From Candidatus Rokuibacteriota bacterium (lineage in GTDB: Bacteria > Methylomirabilota > Methylomirabilia > Rokubacteriales > CSP1-6), in contig JACPIQ010000112.1 of the NCBI GenBank assembly GCA_016188005.1, positions 1 to 47,332 on the forward strand: a stretch of DNA of 47,332 bases, given 5' to 3'. The notes below the pieces were generated by a model. That model was not told the origin of the DNA and did not search any database. It was given only the letters and a program-made list of their open reading frames with translations. The translations under genes and the position numbers were made by a program. Of this stretch, positions 46,596 through 47,332 are shown in pieces (position 1 is the first letter of the stretch; the number at the start of each line of letters is the position of its first letter).

Positions 46596-47316
46596 GCTCG
46601 TCGTCACGGACGTCCACGCCGGCTATGGCGCGGTGCGGGTGCTCCACGGGGTCTCGGTCGAGGCCAACGGCGGGGAGACGGTGGTGCTCCTCGGCACCAA
46701 CGGCAACGGCAAGAGCACCCTGATCAAGTGCATCATGGGCCTGGTCCAGCCCTCGAGCGGCGAGATCTTCCTGGAAGTGGACGGGCGACGCATCGACCTC
46801 GTGGGCCGGTCCCCCGAGGACATCGTGAGCCTCGGCGTCACGCTCGTCCCCGAGGGGCGCCGCCTCTTCCCGAAGCTCACGGTGGAGGAGAACCTGCTGC
46901 TCGGGGCCTACCGGAGCGCGGCGCGCCGGGACATCGGCCGCAATCTGACATCCGCGTTCGAAGCGTTCCCGATCCTCCGGGAGCGGAGGCGGCAGCTCGC
47001 GGGCAGCATGAGCGGCGGGGAGCAGCAGATGCTGGCCGTGGCCCGCGCGCTGATGTCCTCGCCGAAGATCCTGCTGGTGGACGAGCCGTCCGTGGGGCTG
47101 GCCCCCATCCTCGTCAGCCGGGTCATCGCGACCATCAAGCAGCTGAAGGAGCGGCACGACCTCACGGTGCTCATGGCCGAGCAGAACTTCAACCAGGCCA
47201 CCAAGATCGCCGACCGCGGGTACATCATCGTCCACGGCAAGATCGAGTTCGAGGGCCGGAGCACCCGCGAGCTCGCCGAGAACGAGCTCGTGAAGAAGTA
47301 CTACCTGGGCGTCTGA
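46585..47316 (+). CDS. Branched-chain-type ABC transporter ATPase (LivF-like)
   Basis: 243 aa from TTG 46585, with GGAGAAGG about 6 nt upstream. Walker A GTNGNGKS at 37-44, signature MSGGEQQM and Walker B ILLVDEPSVGLAP. Complete, and ends 16 bp before the window edge. It forms an asymmetric ATPase pair with the LivG-like protein, whose signature is altered, so this subunit supplies the one standard LSGGQ-type motif. Confidence 0.93.
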   Translation: MANRLVVTDVHAGYGAVRVLHGVSVEANGGETVVLLGTNGNGKSTLIKCIMGLVQPSSGEIFLEVDGRRIDLVGRSPEDIVSLGVTLVPEGRRLFPKLTVEENLLLGAYRSAARRDIGRNLTSAFEAFPILRERRRQLAGSMSGGEQQMLAVARALMSSPKILLVDEPSVGLAPILVSRVIATIKQLKERHDLTVLMAEQNFNQATKIADRGYIIVHGKIEFEGRSTRELAENELVKKYYLGV

Positions 47317-47332
47317 TCACATGGGGGGCCTC

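Overview
The window is about 47 kb of GC-rich bacterial chromosome. It has the gene order of a replication-origin region followed by an accessory transport and catabolism region. dnaA, dnaN, recF, gyrB and gyrA run leftward (minus strand). rpmH, rnpA, yidD, yidC, rsmG, parA, parB and mnmA run rightward, so the strand bias flips at the dnaA/rpmH gap, as expected at oriC. High GC, an F-type ATP synthase operon, tandem DUF507 genes, an enhancer-binding sigma-54 regulator and a branched-chain-type ABC transporter recall Candidatus Rokubacteria/Methylomirabilota or a deltaproteobacterium-like lineage. That placement is an inference from style, not from a database search.

Region 1 (1-4211) starts with a small accessory patch: repeats that may be an IS end, and two tandem 66-residue lipoproteins. 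It ends at a tRNA-Ser(CGA) gene cut off just past its anticodon loop. Then comes a translation cluster on the minus strand: serS, tRNA-Ser(UGA), an SMP-30/gluconolactonase-like gene, tRNA-Ser(GCU), tRNA-Arg(ACG) and tadA. TadA is the deaminase that edits A34 of tRNA-Arg(ACG). Region 2 (4257-12772) is gyrA, gyrB, recF, dnaN and dnaA. Candidate DnaA boxes lie both upstream of dnaA and between dnaA and dnaN.

Region 3 (13050-24772) is the rightward housekeeping block. It has a promoter and the 44-residue rpmH, two palindromic parS sites just before parA, and atpFHAGDC without atpB or atpE. Region 4 (24945-28393) is a tightly overlapping signalling operon: a lone receiver, an HD-GYP protein, a CPBP-like membrane protein and a membrane histidine kinase. 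Region 5 (28416-32151) carries two DUF507 genes, a UbiX-type flavin prenyltransferase, a family 2 glycosyltransferase, a 66-bp tandem duplication that forms a 46-codon coupled ORF, a Gfo/Idh/MocA oxidoreductase and a DedA protein.

Region 6 (32159-47316) looks like one regulated metabolic island. A leftward operon holds pxpB-, pxpC- and pxpA-like genes, an SDR and an MFS transporter. A divergent sigma-54 activator with a PAS domain follows. Then come an M24-family protein with replaced metal ligands, a Tm-1-like/UPF0261 ATP-binding protein, an unrecognised conserved protein and a complete branched-chain-type ABC importer. Sigma-54-type promoters and a shared 15-bp motif link the regulator's own upstream region to the M24/Tm-1 divergent promoter region. 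The simplest reading is a regulon for import and hydrolysis of an unidentified amide, lactam or carboxylate compound. This island is the best candidate for an undescribed system.
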